Positions 23,816 to 31,659 of a stretch of 33,299 bases of DNA are shown here, piece after piece. The stretch comes from Methylomonas sp. (GTDB taxonomy: Bacteria; Pseudomonadota; Gammaproteobacteria; Methylococcales; Methylomonadaceae). The translations under genes and the position numbers were made by a program. The notes under the pieces are model-generated. The model was not told where the DNA came from. It did no database searches and saw nothing but the letters and a program-made list of their open reading frames with translations. The stretch lies in contig JAQTYP010000001.1 in the NCBI GenBank assembly GCA_028688235.1, positions 1 through 33,299 on the forward strand. Direction: 5' to 3'. How positions within the stretch are numbered: the first letter of the stretch is position 1; every line of letters begins with the position of its first letter.

Positions 23816-24568
23816 ATGAGAGCAAACGTTTTTCGCTTACACAAATCCGGCCTGAAGTTGGTGCTGAGCTTCGGCCTTGCCGATCAGGCGCTGGCATCTG
23901 CCAGTTACGATAGCAGCATCGATGTGATGTACACGGTTACGCTGACGGATAGCAACAACCCAACGCCAAACGATAACAGTGGCTTATCGCTATTAGGTAC
24001 TTTTTTGCAGCCTGGAGACAGCCGCCGCTTTTTCGCCGCCACCAGTGGCGATGGTGTTTACCACACGTATAGTCCGACAGCCGTGTCCTCCGCGGTAAAC
24101 AACGTGTTCGACGCCAGCTTTTCGGCGAGTGGCGGTGCTGGCATCGGCAGCGTGGATAGCCTGAATACGGCGTTGTTCGGCTTAAATTTCGTCAACGATG
24201 GTCCTTATAGCTACAACCTGACGGTGCAACTCGACTATACGTTGAGCGCCAGAGCGCGAGGTGAATTTGCGAGTAGTGAGGTGTTGTTCGACTATTGGGA
24301 CGAAGCTGAAACCCTTGCCGGATCGGATTATTTGTCGTCCATAACCTATAGTGGCTGGTTGGACGATTCGCAATCCAGTCACGCATTGGTCTCCTGGCAG
24401 TTTATGCTGAATCCGGGTGATCAGCAGCAACTGTATGCGCAAGCCAGCGTGCTGTCGCATGTGGAATCTGCCCAAATATCCTCGGTCCCGATTCCTGCCA
24501 GTCTCTGGTTGTTTGCTAGCGCGTTATTGGGCCTGAAAAGGTTGGGTCGTAGTTCTTCGCACGTGTAG
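23816..24568 (+). CDS. Exported protein with VPLPA/PEP-CTERM-type tail (gene 4)
   Basis: 250 residues. The N-terminal hydrophobic stretch LKLVLSFGLADQALA is a short, weak signal peptide. The body is Ser/Asp/Tyr-rich and beta-type (YSYNLTVQLDYTLSARARGE, SWQFMLNPGDQQQLYAQASVLSHVES) and does not match a family I know. The tail VPIPASLWLFASALLGL, then KRLGRSS (224-250), is the sorting signal, here with I and S substitutions relative to genes 1 and 2. No clear ribosome site stands before the ATG. It lies 41 bp after peroxidase 2, so the peroxidase and a sorted surface protein appear co-expressed. Confidence 0.78.
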   Translation: MRANVFRLHKSGLKLVLSFGLADQALASASYDSSIDVMYTVTLTDSNNPTPNDNSGLSLLGTFLQPGDSRRFFAATSGDGVYHTYSPTAVSSAVNNVFDASFSASGGAGIGSVDSLNTALFGLNFVNDGPYSYNLTVQLDYTLSARARGEFASSEVLFDYWDEAETLAGSDYLSSITYSGWLDDSQSSHALVSWQFMLNPGDQQQLYAQASVLSHVESAQISSVPIPASLWLFASALLGLKRLGRSSSHV

Positions 24569-24581
24569 CCTGTATCGAAAC

Positions 24582-24624
24582 AAGCGTGCGGTCTCGCCTC
24601 TGCCTCCGTGCGCTTTTGTTTTGT
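24582..24624 (+). terminator. Intrinsic terminator after VPLPA gene 4
   Basis: AAGCGTGCGG (24582-24591) pairs with CCGTGCGCTT (24606-24615), two wobbles, followed by TTGTTTTGT, 14 bases after the stop. It closes the peroxidase 2 - gene 4 unit. Confidence 0.65.
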
Positions 24625-24666
24625 CGTGGGTTTTCAATATCCTGGAGCCACGATTAATTTGGGGTT

Positions 24667-24729
24667 TACCAACTTAAGCCGGGACAGTTCGAGGTTAAGC
24701 CCTCTGTGTCCCGTCTTAAACGGGAAGCT
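24667..24729 (+). repeat. Intergenic repeat, copy C (short, internally deleted)
   Basis: 63 bp carrying both ends of copies A/B (TACCAACTTAAGCCGGGACAG and TGTCCCGTCTTAAACGGGAAGC) plus GAGGTTAAGCC, but lacking the central TTCGACAAGCTCA arms. It is in the same orientation as copy B and lies just past the stop of the leftward outer-membrane gene. Confidence 0.8.
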
Positions 24730-24734
24730 AAAAA

Positions 24735-25619
24735 TTATTTTCCGAACAGAAATTGAACACTCAAATTGGCCGACCATTCCGGGCTTAGATCCGGTCTGAC
24801 CGGGTTATAGTAGCCCTCCAGTCGGGTATTCAGCGCATGTTTACCAATTGGAAGCAATTTGCCGACACCGCCGCCCACTGGCACGGTCCAGCCCTTGTCA
24901 GTCTCTTTATTCCAGTTGGCGATCATGTGTATGTCAGACAACAAGTACCAGCCATCGGCCAGGTTGTAATTAACAAAGGGCTGTAAAACCATCTGACTGA
25001 CCCCGTGACGGCTATTGTTACCAAAGACCGACCAAACTTGTTTGACCGCTAGCCCCGCTGTCCAGGGTTTAGTCTGAGTTACAAAGGTCAGCGCAGGACC
25101 GACGCTGAATTTTCCGCTACCTAGTTCACGCGATCGTCGATCCTCTATGTCGTTCATCAAGGTATCGGTTGGAAAAACGAAAGCAGGCCCGAAACTCACC
25201 ATAAAGCGATTGGACACTGGTGCCGTAAACAGCGATGTCAAAGTCGTATCGCCAAGCCCCGCGACTCCGTTACCTTGATAGGGTTCCGGCAATTCCGCGA
25301 TGCCTTTTACAACGCCAGGCGTGCCGATAAAATTCAAGGATAACTGATTGATCAAGTGCCAATCCCCCAGAGTCACGGGGATGATAGGTTGTATGCTGCC
25401 AATTGATACATCGCCGTTCTCGGCACCGCCGTGATGGGTATATTTTAGTGGGAGACTATAAGTTGGGCTCAAGGGATTTTGCGCCTTATACACAAAATCT
25501 TCCGTTTGAGAGTCGGTGGCGCCGACAGTCTTATCGGCATAAATACCGCTCGTCGCCAATGCCAGAGGCAAGCCCAAAGAAAGCAACAAACGATTGAAAT
25601 GAAAACTTATTTTTTTCAC
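24735..25619 (-). CDS. Putative outer-membrane channel, phenol MetA-pathway/transporter family-like
   Basis: 294 residues. The signal peptide is LLLSLGLPLALATSGIYA. After it comes a run of amphipathic beta strands consistent with an outer-membrane barrel (LINQLSLNFIG, LTSLFTAPVSNRFMVSFGPAFVFPTD, WYLLSDIHMIANWNKE, GGVGKLLPIGKHALNTRLEGYYN), ending SVQFLFGK. The pattern is like the family annotated 'MetA-pathway of phenol degradation, putative' or simply 'transporter', whose substrates are mostly unknown. It is a single gene; AGGAGGAG-like purines precede the ATG. The assignment is by general pattern and moderately sure. Confidence 0.6.
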   Translation of the reverse strand: MKKISFHFNRLLLSLGLPLALATSGIYADKTVGATDSQTEDFVYKAQNPLSPTYSLPLKYTHHGGAENGDVSIGSIQPIIPVTLGDWHLINQLSLNFIGTPGVVKGIAELPEPYQGNGVAGLGDTTLTSLFTAPVSNRFMVSFGPAFVFPTDTLMNDIEDRRSRELGSGKFSVGPALTFVTQTKPWTAGLAVKQVWSVFGNNSRHGVSQMVLQPFVNYNLADGWYLLSDIHMIANWNKETDKGWTVPVGGGVGKLLPIGKHALNTRLEGYYNPVRPDLSPEWSANLSVQFLFGK

Positions 25620-25808
25620 TTTCTCCTCCTGTCAAAACCAAATCGTCATAAATCGTTAAAAAGAAAATCTCGTTAGCCCTTACCGCTTATATTGTGTTTC
25701 ATGTCGATGGTTCCTCTTTAACGATGTTCCGACATACAAGGCTGTTTTAAATTTGGGTGTTCCTGCAGGCTAAACTCGGGAAGCCATTTGCAGTCAAACT
25801 CGATACGG

Positions 25809-26858
25809 TTAATTTTCTTCCGCAACCTCGGCCGGCTTGCGTTTCAAATCCTTGTTGAGTCGTTGTAAACGTTTGATCATTTCCTTTTTCATTTGCTCGC
25901 GGCCTATCGAATGTTTCAAGCTGCTGCCTATTCCGGCCACTTGATCGGTGGAGGTGCGGGTGGAGTAGAACACCAAGGTGCCGGCTTTGTACGGCAGGCC
26001 GCCGGCGACGACATGGCTGGAGTTATAGGAATGACCCACATAAAATTGCCGCGACACAATCAGCCCGCCGGCCGGACTGGTGGCGATGATGCGGTGGCTC
26101 AAAATGGCGGTGGGGCGGTCCTCCACAGTGCGATTCAGCCAGACAAACTGTTCGCTGGTGTTGGCTGGAAGTGGCGCGGGATAATTCAACCAGGTTTGCT
26201 GCAATTCGGGAAAATAAGCGGCCCAAGCTTTGCTGTTGACGGCATCGGTGCGTAATTCAGCGGCCGGATCGGCCTCGTTATCGTCACGGCTATAGGTCGG
26301 AATGCCGGACAAGCCATTTTTTTGATAAGTTTGCAGGCGCCGCAATAAAAATGCCCGATAGGTTTGATTGGCGGTTTTTAACAAGGTTTTGTTGTCGGCA
26401 TCGTCCATGTTCAAGCTCTTGAGCGTCTCGAATTCTGCCTTGGACAGATTGAATTCGCTACCGGGTTCCGCGTTTAAAAATGCCTTGGCTTCGGCCAGCT
26501 GTTTTTCGGAAAAACCAAGCTTTTTGAAGCTGTTGGCGTCCGCATGCGCCGGCAGCAAACCCGTGGAGATGATGTCGCCTTCGGTGCTGCTTAAATTGCC
26601 GCGCTTGATGTAATCGACGATTTGCGGCAAAGCGACCGGAATGATCATTGCCACGCCGATGGCGAGTTCTTTCTGACTGGTTTCGCCGACGTCGTAGCTG
26701 ACGATGTCGCCCTGTTCGAGGCGCGGGATCATGGCTTCGCTAATGCCGAAGTTTTGCAGGGCCTGCTCGGGTTTTGGGGCCTCCTGAGCGAGCAATGGTT
26801 GGCTGAAGGCCATGCAAGCCAGCAGTATCGGCGGTAATAGGTATTTATTGAGCAGCAT
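25809..26858 (-). CDS. Exported conserved protein of unknown function
   Basis: 349 residues with signal peptide MLLNKYLLPPILLACMAFSQPLLA and a likely periplasmic body. Features include a segment GDIVSYDVGETSQKELAIGVAMIIPV, an Ala/Leu/Glu-rich middle (KLGFSEKQLAEAKAFLN), and a C-terminal half with QFVWLNRTVEDRPTAILSHRIIATSPAGGLIVSRQFYVGHSYNSS. It ends in a basic coiled-coil-like tail (REQMKKEMIKRLQRLNKDLKRK). The layout is like an uncharacterised exported family seen in several Proteobacteria; no enzyme motif is visible. It is divergent from the lipoprotein gene across a 97-bp spacer. Confidence 0.7.
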   Translation of the reverse strand: MLLNKYLLPPILLACMAFSQPLLAQEAPKPEQALQNFGISEAMIPRLEQGDIVSYDVGETSQKELAIGVAMIIPVALPQIVDYIKRGNLSSTEGDIISTGLLPAHADANSFKKLGFSEKQLAEAKAFLNAEPGSEFNLSKAEFETLKSLNMDDADNKTLLKTANQTYRAFLLRRLQTYQKNGLSGIPTYSRDDNEADPAAELRTDAVNSKAWAAYFPELQQTWLNYPAPLPANTSEQFVWLNRTVEDRPTAILSHRIIATSPAGGLIVSRQFYVGHSYNSSHVVAGGLPYKAGTLVFYSTRTSTDQVAGIGSSLKHSIGREQMKKEMIKRLQRLNKDLKRKPAEVAEEN

Positions 26859-26955
26859 CGGTTTTTCCTGTCATCGTTTGAAAACGCTATAGTAGTGACT
26901 TTTGTCCGATTTGACAGCCCGGAACACCGAGTTTCCATTCCCGAAGGAGAGCGCC

Positions 26956-27468
26956 ATGCACCCAAGATATCGTCTGTTTGCGATGAGTTTATTCATAGCC
27001 ATCGGTTTGTCCGGCTGCGGCTTGTTTGCCGTCCAGGAGCAGCACGAAAAAATCGCCAGTTACTGCCAAATCTACGGCTCGGTAAAACCGGAAGTCGATA
27101 ATGGCAAGAAAATGATCGTGGTGCTGTTTAAAGTCACGGGGCCTGACGTTCAGAATCCCAAGAGTTGGAGTGTATTCGATCATTTCGTCAATGACGGCCC
27201 TGGGAAGTGGTACTTTTCGACGGCGCCCGGCGATTACCGGGTGGGGGCGTTCAAGGACGTCAATGGTGATTTGATCTACCAGTTGGATGAGCCGGTTTTT
27301 ACGCCGATTCGCGGCGAGATGATTCAATGTCGGGCAGGGGAGATCAAAACCGACAACGACTTGATCATACCCGAGCAAGGCCGTTCCAACGATGCGCCCA
27401 TCGCCGTTCTATACGAGGGTCTATACTATGCCGTTAACCCCGATCTCAAAATATGGAGAGCTTTTTGA
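26956..27468 (+). CDS. Lipoprotein of unknown function
   Basis: 170 residues from the ATG at 26956, set by AAGGAGA five bases upstream; an upstream ATG at 26902 has no ribosome site. The signal ends in a clear lipobox LSGC (Cys near 21), so it is lipid-anchored. The mature part has a beta-sandwich look: KKMIVVLFKVTGPD, KWYFSTAPGDYRVGAFKDVNGDLIYQLDEPVFTP. This module precedes an alpha/beta-hydrolase domain in some longer proteins I recall, which is absent here. Its end overlaps the CorA-type frame by 16 bases, suggesting coupled expression with the metal transporter. Confidence 0.75.
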   Translation: MHPRYRLFAMSLFIAIGLSGCGLFAVQEQHEKIASYCQIYGSVKPEVDNGKKMIVVLFKVTGPDVQNPKSWSVFDHFVNDGPGKWYFSTAPGDYRVGAFKDVNGDLIYQLDEPVFTPIRGEMIQCRAGEIKTDNDLIIPEQGRSNDAPIAVLYEGLYYAVNPDLKIWRAF

Positions 27469-28454
27469 ACGGCAAAATCGACCCTTTTATGGTCATGAAA
27501 TGTGTTGCCTATGAGAACGGCATTAGTATTGGCGATATCACCATAGAAGACATCAGCGAAGTCTTGGAACGCGAGCATACGTTTGTTTGGCTGGGTCTGC
27601 GCGAAGCGAACCGCGAGGTGTTGCAAAAAATTCAGGAAGAGTTTGGTTTGCATGATTTAGCCATTGAAGATGCTTGTTTCGCCCATCAGCGGCCAAAGAT
27701 CGAGGAATTTGGCGACTCGGTATTCATAGTGTTGCATACTGCTCAACTGCGCGATGACAGTGTGGAATTTGGCGAAACCCATTTGTTTTTAGGCCCGCGT
27801 TTTTTGGTAACCGTTAGACATGGGGCTTCACAAAGTCTCAGCAAAGTCAGATCGCGTTGCGAGGCGATGCCGCAACAACTCGCCAAGGGCCCCGGCTTTA
27901 GCCTGTATTCCATCATGGATTTTATCGTCGATAACTACATGCCGGTAATCGATGGTTTGCAGGCTCGTTTCGACGTTTTGGAATCGGCTATCTTTCAATA
28001 CAAACCCAGTCGACAGACGATGGAAGGACTGTATGAGCTCAAGCGTGAGTTACTCCAGCTAGAAAGCGCCATCACCCCGGTTATCGATATCTGCAACGAG
28101 CTGATGCGTTTTCATGTCGGCATGATTCCCGAAGATGTGCTGGTGTATTTTCGCGACATTGCCGACCATATCAAACGCATTCAGCAAAACATCCACAGTA
28201 TGCGCGAAATGCTGTTGGCCGCCATGCAGGTACATTTGACCTTCGAGACGGTCAGGCAAAACGACGTGGTCAAAAAATTAGCCGGATGGGGGGCGATTTT
28301 AGCGATTCCGACCATGGTATTCAGTTGGTATGGCATGAACTTCAAACACATGCCGGAACTGGAATGGGAATACAGTTATCCCATTGTCATTAGCGGTGTG
28401 TTGCTGGGGAGCGCGCTACTGTATTGGCGTTTGAAAAGAGCTCGCTGGTTATAA
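27453..28454 (+). CDS. corA: CorA-type magnesium/cobalt transporter
   Basis: An inner-membrane divalent cation channel. Up to 333 residues with a large cytoplasmic N-terminal alpha/beta and helical domain. The two C-terminal transmembrane helices are near 270-290 (KLAGWGAILAIPTMVFSW) and 305-325 (YPIVISGVLLGSALLYW). The signature YGMNF is at the end of the first helix. The short acidic loop MPELEWEYSYP lies between the helices, as expected. The start is uncertain: the ATG at 27453 overlaps the lipoprotein gene, while the ATG at 27489 fits the usual family start better; neither has a good ribosome site. This is the magnesium CorA, not the copper-repressible methanotroph CorA of the same name. 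Confidence 0.9.
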   Translation: MESFLNGKIDPFMVMKCVAYENGISIGDITIEDISEVLEREHTFVWLGLREANREVLQKIQEEFGLHDLAIEDACFAHQRPKIEEFGDSVFIVLHTAQLRDDSVEFGETHLFLGPRFLVTVRHGASQSLSKVRSRCEAMPQQLAKGPGFSLYSIMDFIVDNYMPVIDGLQARFDVLESAIFQYKPSRQTMEGLYELKRELLQLESAITPVIDICNELMRFHVGMIPEDVLVYFRDIADHIKRIQQNIHSMREMLLAAMQVHLTFETVRQNDVVKKLAGWGAILAIPTMVFSWYGMNFKHMPELEWEYSYPIVISGVLLGSALLYWRLKRARWL

Positions 28455-28461
28455 ACCAGCG

Positions 28462-28743
28462 CAATCAACATCGGCGTTCGCCATTACCCAAGACGTAGTG
28501 ACTGTCTATTTGGTTCATCAGGGAACGCTAGAGCAATATGTCTTTTTAGAACACGGCGCACATTATGCCATTGGTGCATTGGCCGCCATTATGCTGGTAA
28601 GCATGCGACATGAAGTGCCAGAGGCTGTCACAGGATTGGTTGGCGCTGTTTTTATTGCGCTATCTATCCTGTCTTCGGTGCTTTATAGGCGTAAACATGC
28701 CATCGTCGTTCGAACACATTTCAAGCGTCCTAATCCGTCATAA
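28462..28743 (+). pseudogene. C-terminal remnant of a DUF475 (TerC/YkoY-like) membrane protein
   Basis: The frame reads SAFAITQDV joined to VTVYLVHQGTLEQYVFLEHGAHYAIGALA, then LVGAVFIALSILSSVLYRRK. Both parts look like DUF475-family proteins (integral membrane, TerC-like), but in intact members a hydrophobic stretch of roughly 20 residues separates them. The N-terminal two-thirds is missing. The fragment therefore appears to be 5'-truncated and internally deleted. A GTG at 28498 could start an 81-residue two-helix peptide, but no ribosome site is seen. The family identification is from memory of the conserved LEHGAHWAIGALA motif. Confidence 0.65.
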
Positions 28744-28770
28744 TCGTAAGCGATGGATCGATTAAAACCG

Positions 28771-29805
28771 TTATGGGCCGTCTCTTTCAATGACGACGAT
28801 TTCCCGCAGCAGCGCGGTGGCATAGCTGCCGGCGGGTAGTTCGAAGGACAAACGCAACTGGCTGTCTTCGAATTGCCAAAGCAAATTGATGGGTTTGACG
28901 CGTAAGGCTCGCCGGTCGGCTTCCAGTCCCGATTTCAGCAAGCCGTCGGCAAGTTCCGTCTGCATGGAGATGATGCGCTGTTCCAATTCCTGAGCGTCGC
29001 CGCCGGGGCGATTATCGCCTTTGCCTAACATGGCGCCGGTGGGGTGAATATCGCCCGTTTCCACGCGATTCGCCAGCGCCGTATCGATCTGATCCGCACG
29101 AAAAACACTGTGGCTTTGATCCAACTGCAATATGTCGCCTGGGACGGCTCTGTTCCAGGTTTGCGAATTGAAACGTTCGGCTAGAATCAGATTGAACAGA
29201 TAGGAGCGTGCGGCGGATAAATAAATCGAGCGCTGTTCGGGTTTGACTCGTTGCCCCCGAAACATCGTCAAGGCTTTGTCGACGTTGCGCCCTTGGTGGC
29301 CGAAGCGTTGCTCGCCGAAGTAATTGGGGAAACCGTGCGCTCGAATGGCTTGCAGTTGTGCCTCGGCTCGTTCGCGGTCGCCTTGCCAGTTTCGGATCAA
29401 TAGTTCGAATCGGTTGCCGCTCAGCACGCCGCGTTTTAGTTTGCGGGCATGGCGGGTAACGGTCAGGATTTTGAGGTTTTCGCTTTCTAAGGGAGACCAA
29501 TCGGGAGTGTCTTTTCCGGGCAGCCAGACGCTAAACCATTGCCGGGTGCGTCCGTGGCGATCTTTCAGGCCGGCGTAGCCGATGTCGCGTTGTCTGACGC
29601 CGGCATGCCTGGCTAACAAACGGGCGACGTATTCGGTATTTTCGCCTATCTTTTCGATATGTAGAAACACATGTTCGCCTTCGCCTTCCGGTGCGAAAGG
29701 CAGAATCTCTTCGACGACGAAGTCGTCGGGTTCCGCTTTAATTTTGCCGCTGCCGGACGGGCCGCCGTAGGCGTAAGGCCATTCCGGCAAGGTGGAATCG
29801 GACAC
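28771..29805 (-). CDS. truD: tRNA pseudouridine(13) synthase TruD
   Basis: Converts U13 of tRNA-Glu to pseudouridine. The 344 residues match the usual length. The catalytic Asp is D82 in GYAGLKDRHGRTRQWFSV. The RNA-binding and insertion-domain segments NRFELLIRNW and HGFPNYFGEQRFGHQGRNVDKAL are standard. The start is a GTG at 29805, two bases after the ispF stop, with weak ribosome-site similarity, so translation is probably coupled. It is last in the ispD...ispF-truD run, an order common in Gammaproteobacteria. Confidence 0.96.
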   Translation of the reverse strand: MSDSTLPEWPYAYGGPSGSGKIKAEPDDFVVEEILPFAPEGEGEHVFLHIEKIGENTEYVARLLARHAGVRQRDIGYAGLKDRHGRTRQWFSVWLPGKDTPDWSPLESENLKILTVTRHARKLKRGVLSGNRFELLIRNWQGDRERAEAQLQAIRAHGFPNYFGEQRFGHQGRNVDKALTMFRGQRVKPEQRSIYLSAARSYLFNLILAERFNSQTWNRAVPGDILQLDQSHSVFRADQIDTALANRVETGDIHPTGAMLGKGDNRPGGDAQELEQRIISMQTELADGLLKSGLEADRRALRVKPINLLWQFEDSQLRLSFELPAGSYATALLREIVVIERDGP

Positions 29806-29807
29806 GA

Positions 29808-30278
29808 TTATTGCTCTATCAACACCGCCGCCTGCACCGCGATGCCTTCCTTGCGGCCTTCGAAGCCCAGCTTTTCGGTGGTGGTGGCTTTGACGTTGAT
29901 ATTATTGACGTCGGTCGCCAAGTCGGCCGCGATATTGGCTCTCATGGCGTCGATATGAGGCAGCATTTTCGGGGCTTGGGCGATAATCGTAATATCGGCG
30001 TTGATCAGTTTGTAGCCTTTTTGTTGCACGATGTGATAAACGTGGCGCAGTAAGACCCGGCTGTCGGCGCCTTCGAACGCGGGGTCGGTGTCCGGAAAGT
30101 GCTTGCCTATGTCGCCCAGTGCGGCGGCTCCTAACAGCGCGTCGGCTAAGGCGTGCAGTACTACGTCTCCGTCGGAATGCGCGATCAAACCATTTTCGTA
30201 AGGTATGCTTACGCCGCCCAGAATGATCTTGTCGCCTTCTCCGAAACGATGCACATCATAACCTTGGCCTATTCTCAT
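29808..30278 (-). CDS. ispF: 2-C-methyl-D-erythritol 2,4-cyclodiphosphate synthase
   Basis: Fifth step of the MEP isoprenoid pathway: CDP-ME 2-phosphate to MEcPP with release of CMP. The 156 residues are typical. The zinc ligands D8 and H10 (GYDVHRF) and H42 (SDGDVVLH) are present, as are GDIGKHFPDTDPAF and the terminal KATTTEKLGFEGRKEGIA block. A purine-rich AAGAG stands before the ATG. It acts downstream of IspD and IspE; ispD lies upstream but is separated from it by an unrelated TPR-methyltransferase gene. Confidence 0.97.
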   Translation of the reverse strand: MRIGQGYDVHRFGEGDKIILGGVSIPYENGLIAHSDGDVVLHALADALLGAAALGDIGKHFPDTDPAFEGADSRVLLRHVYHIVQQKGYKLINADITIIAQAPKMLPHIDAMRANIAADLATDVNNINVKATTTEKLGFEGRKEGIAVQAAVLIEQ

Positions 30279-30303
30279 TTTTGCTCTCTTAGGTATAAAA
30301 GGA

Positions 30304-31653
30304 TCAATTCAATTTTGCGCTAATCAACAAACCGGCAACCGGATTGCCGAGTTCCATGCGTAGGATTACGATGCGCAGTGCCAGCAAGCTGAGGTCGCAA
30401 GCACTCAATGTTTGTTCGACGTAATCCGCGCAATGCGAATAACGCCCGTGCGGATTTAGCTTGAAATTCAGCGGGTCGTCGCCCTGGTATTGTTCCAGGG
30501 TAAAAACCAGGCAGCCGTTCTTTTTTAGCGCTTGGCGCGCAGCCAGGAAAAAGTGGCGCAGTTCGCCGAAATAACAAAGGGTATCGGCGGAAACGATCAA
30601 GTCGAATGCAGCGTTAAAGCGCCCCAGGTAGTCGACTAATTCGGCTGGCGTTAATTCATCGTATAAGCTTCGGCCTCTGGCTTTTTCCAGCATCGCCTGG
30701 GACAAATCGACGCCGATCAACTTACGAGCATAGGGTTTCAAAAAATCGCCGCATAATCCCGTGCCGCAGCCTGCGTCGAGTATTGTCAGTTGATGGCGTG
30801 GTTCGGGGTAAATCGCTGCAACCGCTTCTGCGGTCAATTCCGGTGCGCGGTAGTCTAGCCCCTTTAATACTTCGTCGAAACTATCGGCAAAGCCATCGAA
30901 AGTTTGTTGCACATAGGCATCCGAGGCTCGGTCTGGGATATCGTCCCCGCGCACGGCAAGCAGAAAATGTTTTGCGACTGGATTGTCCGGTTCAACTGCT
31001 AGCCATTTGGCCAATACGTCTTGAGCCTTGGAGAATTTTCCACTACGCCGCAACATATTCCATAAGGTCTCGTAGACCTCCGGTTGCTTGGGTTTCAGTG
31101 CAATCGAGCGCATATAGGTTTCGACCGCTTTCTCTATCTCCAGCTGGTTTTGATAGGTATTACCTAAATTGTGTAAGCAATCGGCATTGTCGGGGGCCAA
31201 TGCTACGGCCTGTTCCAGCATGCGGGCGGATTCTTCCAGTTCGCCTTTTAATCTAAGTACGACGCCAAGATTATTGTAGGCGTTGATATGACTGGGGTCG
31301 GTTGCGATCACCTTGCGGTAGGTCGCGGCTGCCCTTGTCGTGTCGCCGGTTTCTTTATAAATATTTCCCAAATTCATACGGGCATCGAGATAATCCGGAT
31401 TCGATTTCAGCGCCCGTTCGATGCGAGCGATAGCTTCCTTGCTACGTCCGCGTTGGTGCAACAAAACCCCGAAAAAATGCAGCGCGTCCGGATTCGACGG
31501 ATGGATTTTTAATATAGCCTGGTAGGCTTTTTCGGCTTCGTCCAGGCGGCCTTGGCGATGTACGTCTATGGCGGCTTTAAGCCTTTCGGCGCTGCCGCCG
31601 TGTTTAAGGCGATCGTTCTGGAGTTGCGGAAACTCGGGCTTTTTCGGGGACAT
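30304..31653 (-). CDS. TPR-repeat SAM-dependent methyltransferase
   Basis: 449 soluble residues. Six 34-residue TPR repeats run from about 21 to 224 (for example AINAYNNLG-type NAYNNLGVVLRLKGELEESARMLEQAV). They are followed by a class I methyltransferase domain from about 235 to 449. Motif I is ILDAGCGTGLCGDFL, followed by the acidic motif II GVDLSQAMLEKAR and DLIVSADTLCYFG. The TPR part probably selects a protein partner or substrate; the methyl acceptor is unknown. It starts six bases after the ispD stop and ends 25 bases before ispF, so it belongs to the same transcript. Insertion of this gene between ispD and ispF is uncommon in my experience. Confidence 0.88.
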   Translation of the reverse strand: MSPKKPEFPQLQNDRLKHGGSAERLKAAIDVHRQGRLDEAEKAYQAILKIHPSNPDALHFFGVLLHQRGRSKEAIARIERALKSNPDYLDARMNLGNIYKETGDTTRAAATYRKVIATDPSHINAYNNLGVVLRLKGELEESARMLEQAVALAPDNADCLHNLGNTYQNQLEIEKAVETYMRSIALKPKQPEVYETLWNMLRRSGKFSKAQDVLAKWLAVEPDNPVAKHFLLAVRGDDIPDRASDAYVQQTFDGFADSFDEVLKGLDYRAPELTAEAVAAIYPEPRHQLTILDAGCGTGLCGDFLKPYARKLIGVDLSQAMLEKARGRSLYDELTPAELVDYLGRFNAAFDLIVSADTLCYFGELRHFFLAARQALKKNGCLVFTLEQYQGDDPLNFKLNPHGRYSHCADYVEQTLSACDLSLLALRIVILRMELGNPVAGLLISAKLN

Positions 31654-31659
31654 GCCGGT

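Noticed and set aside
27453..28454. CorA here as the copper-repressible methanotroph surface protein CorA
   Set aside because: The YGMNF motif and two C-terminal membrane helices identify the magnesium/cobalt transporter that merely shares the name.
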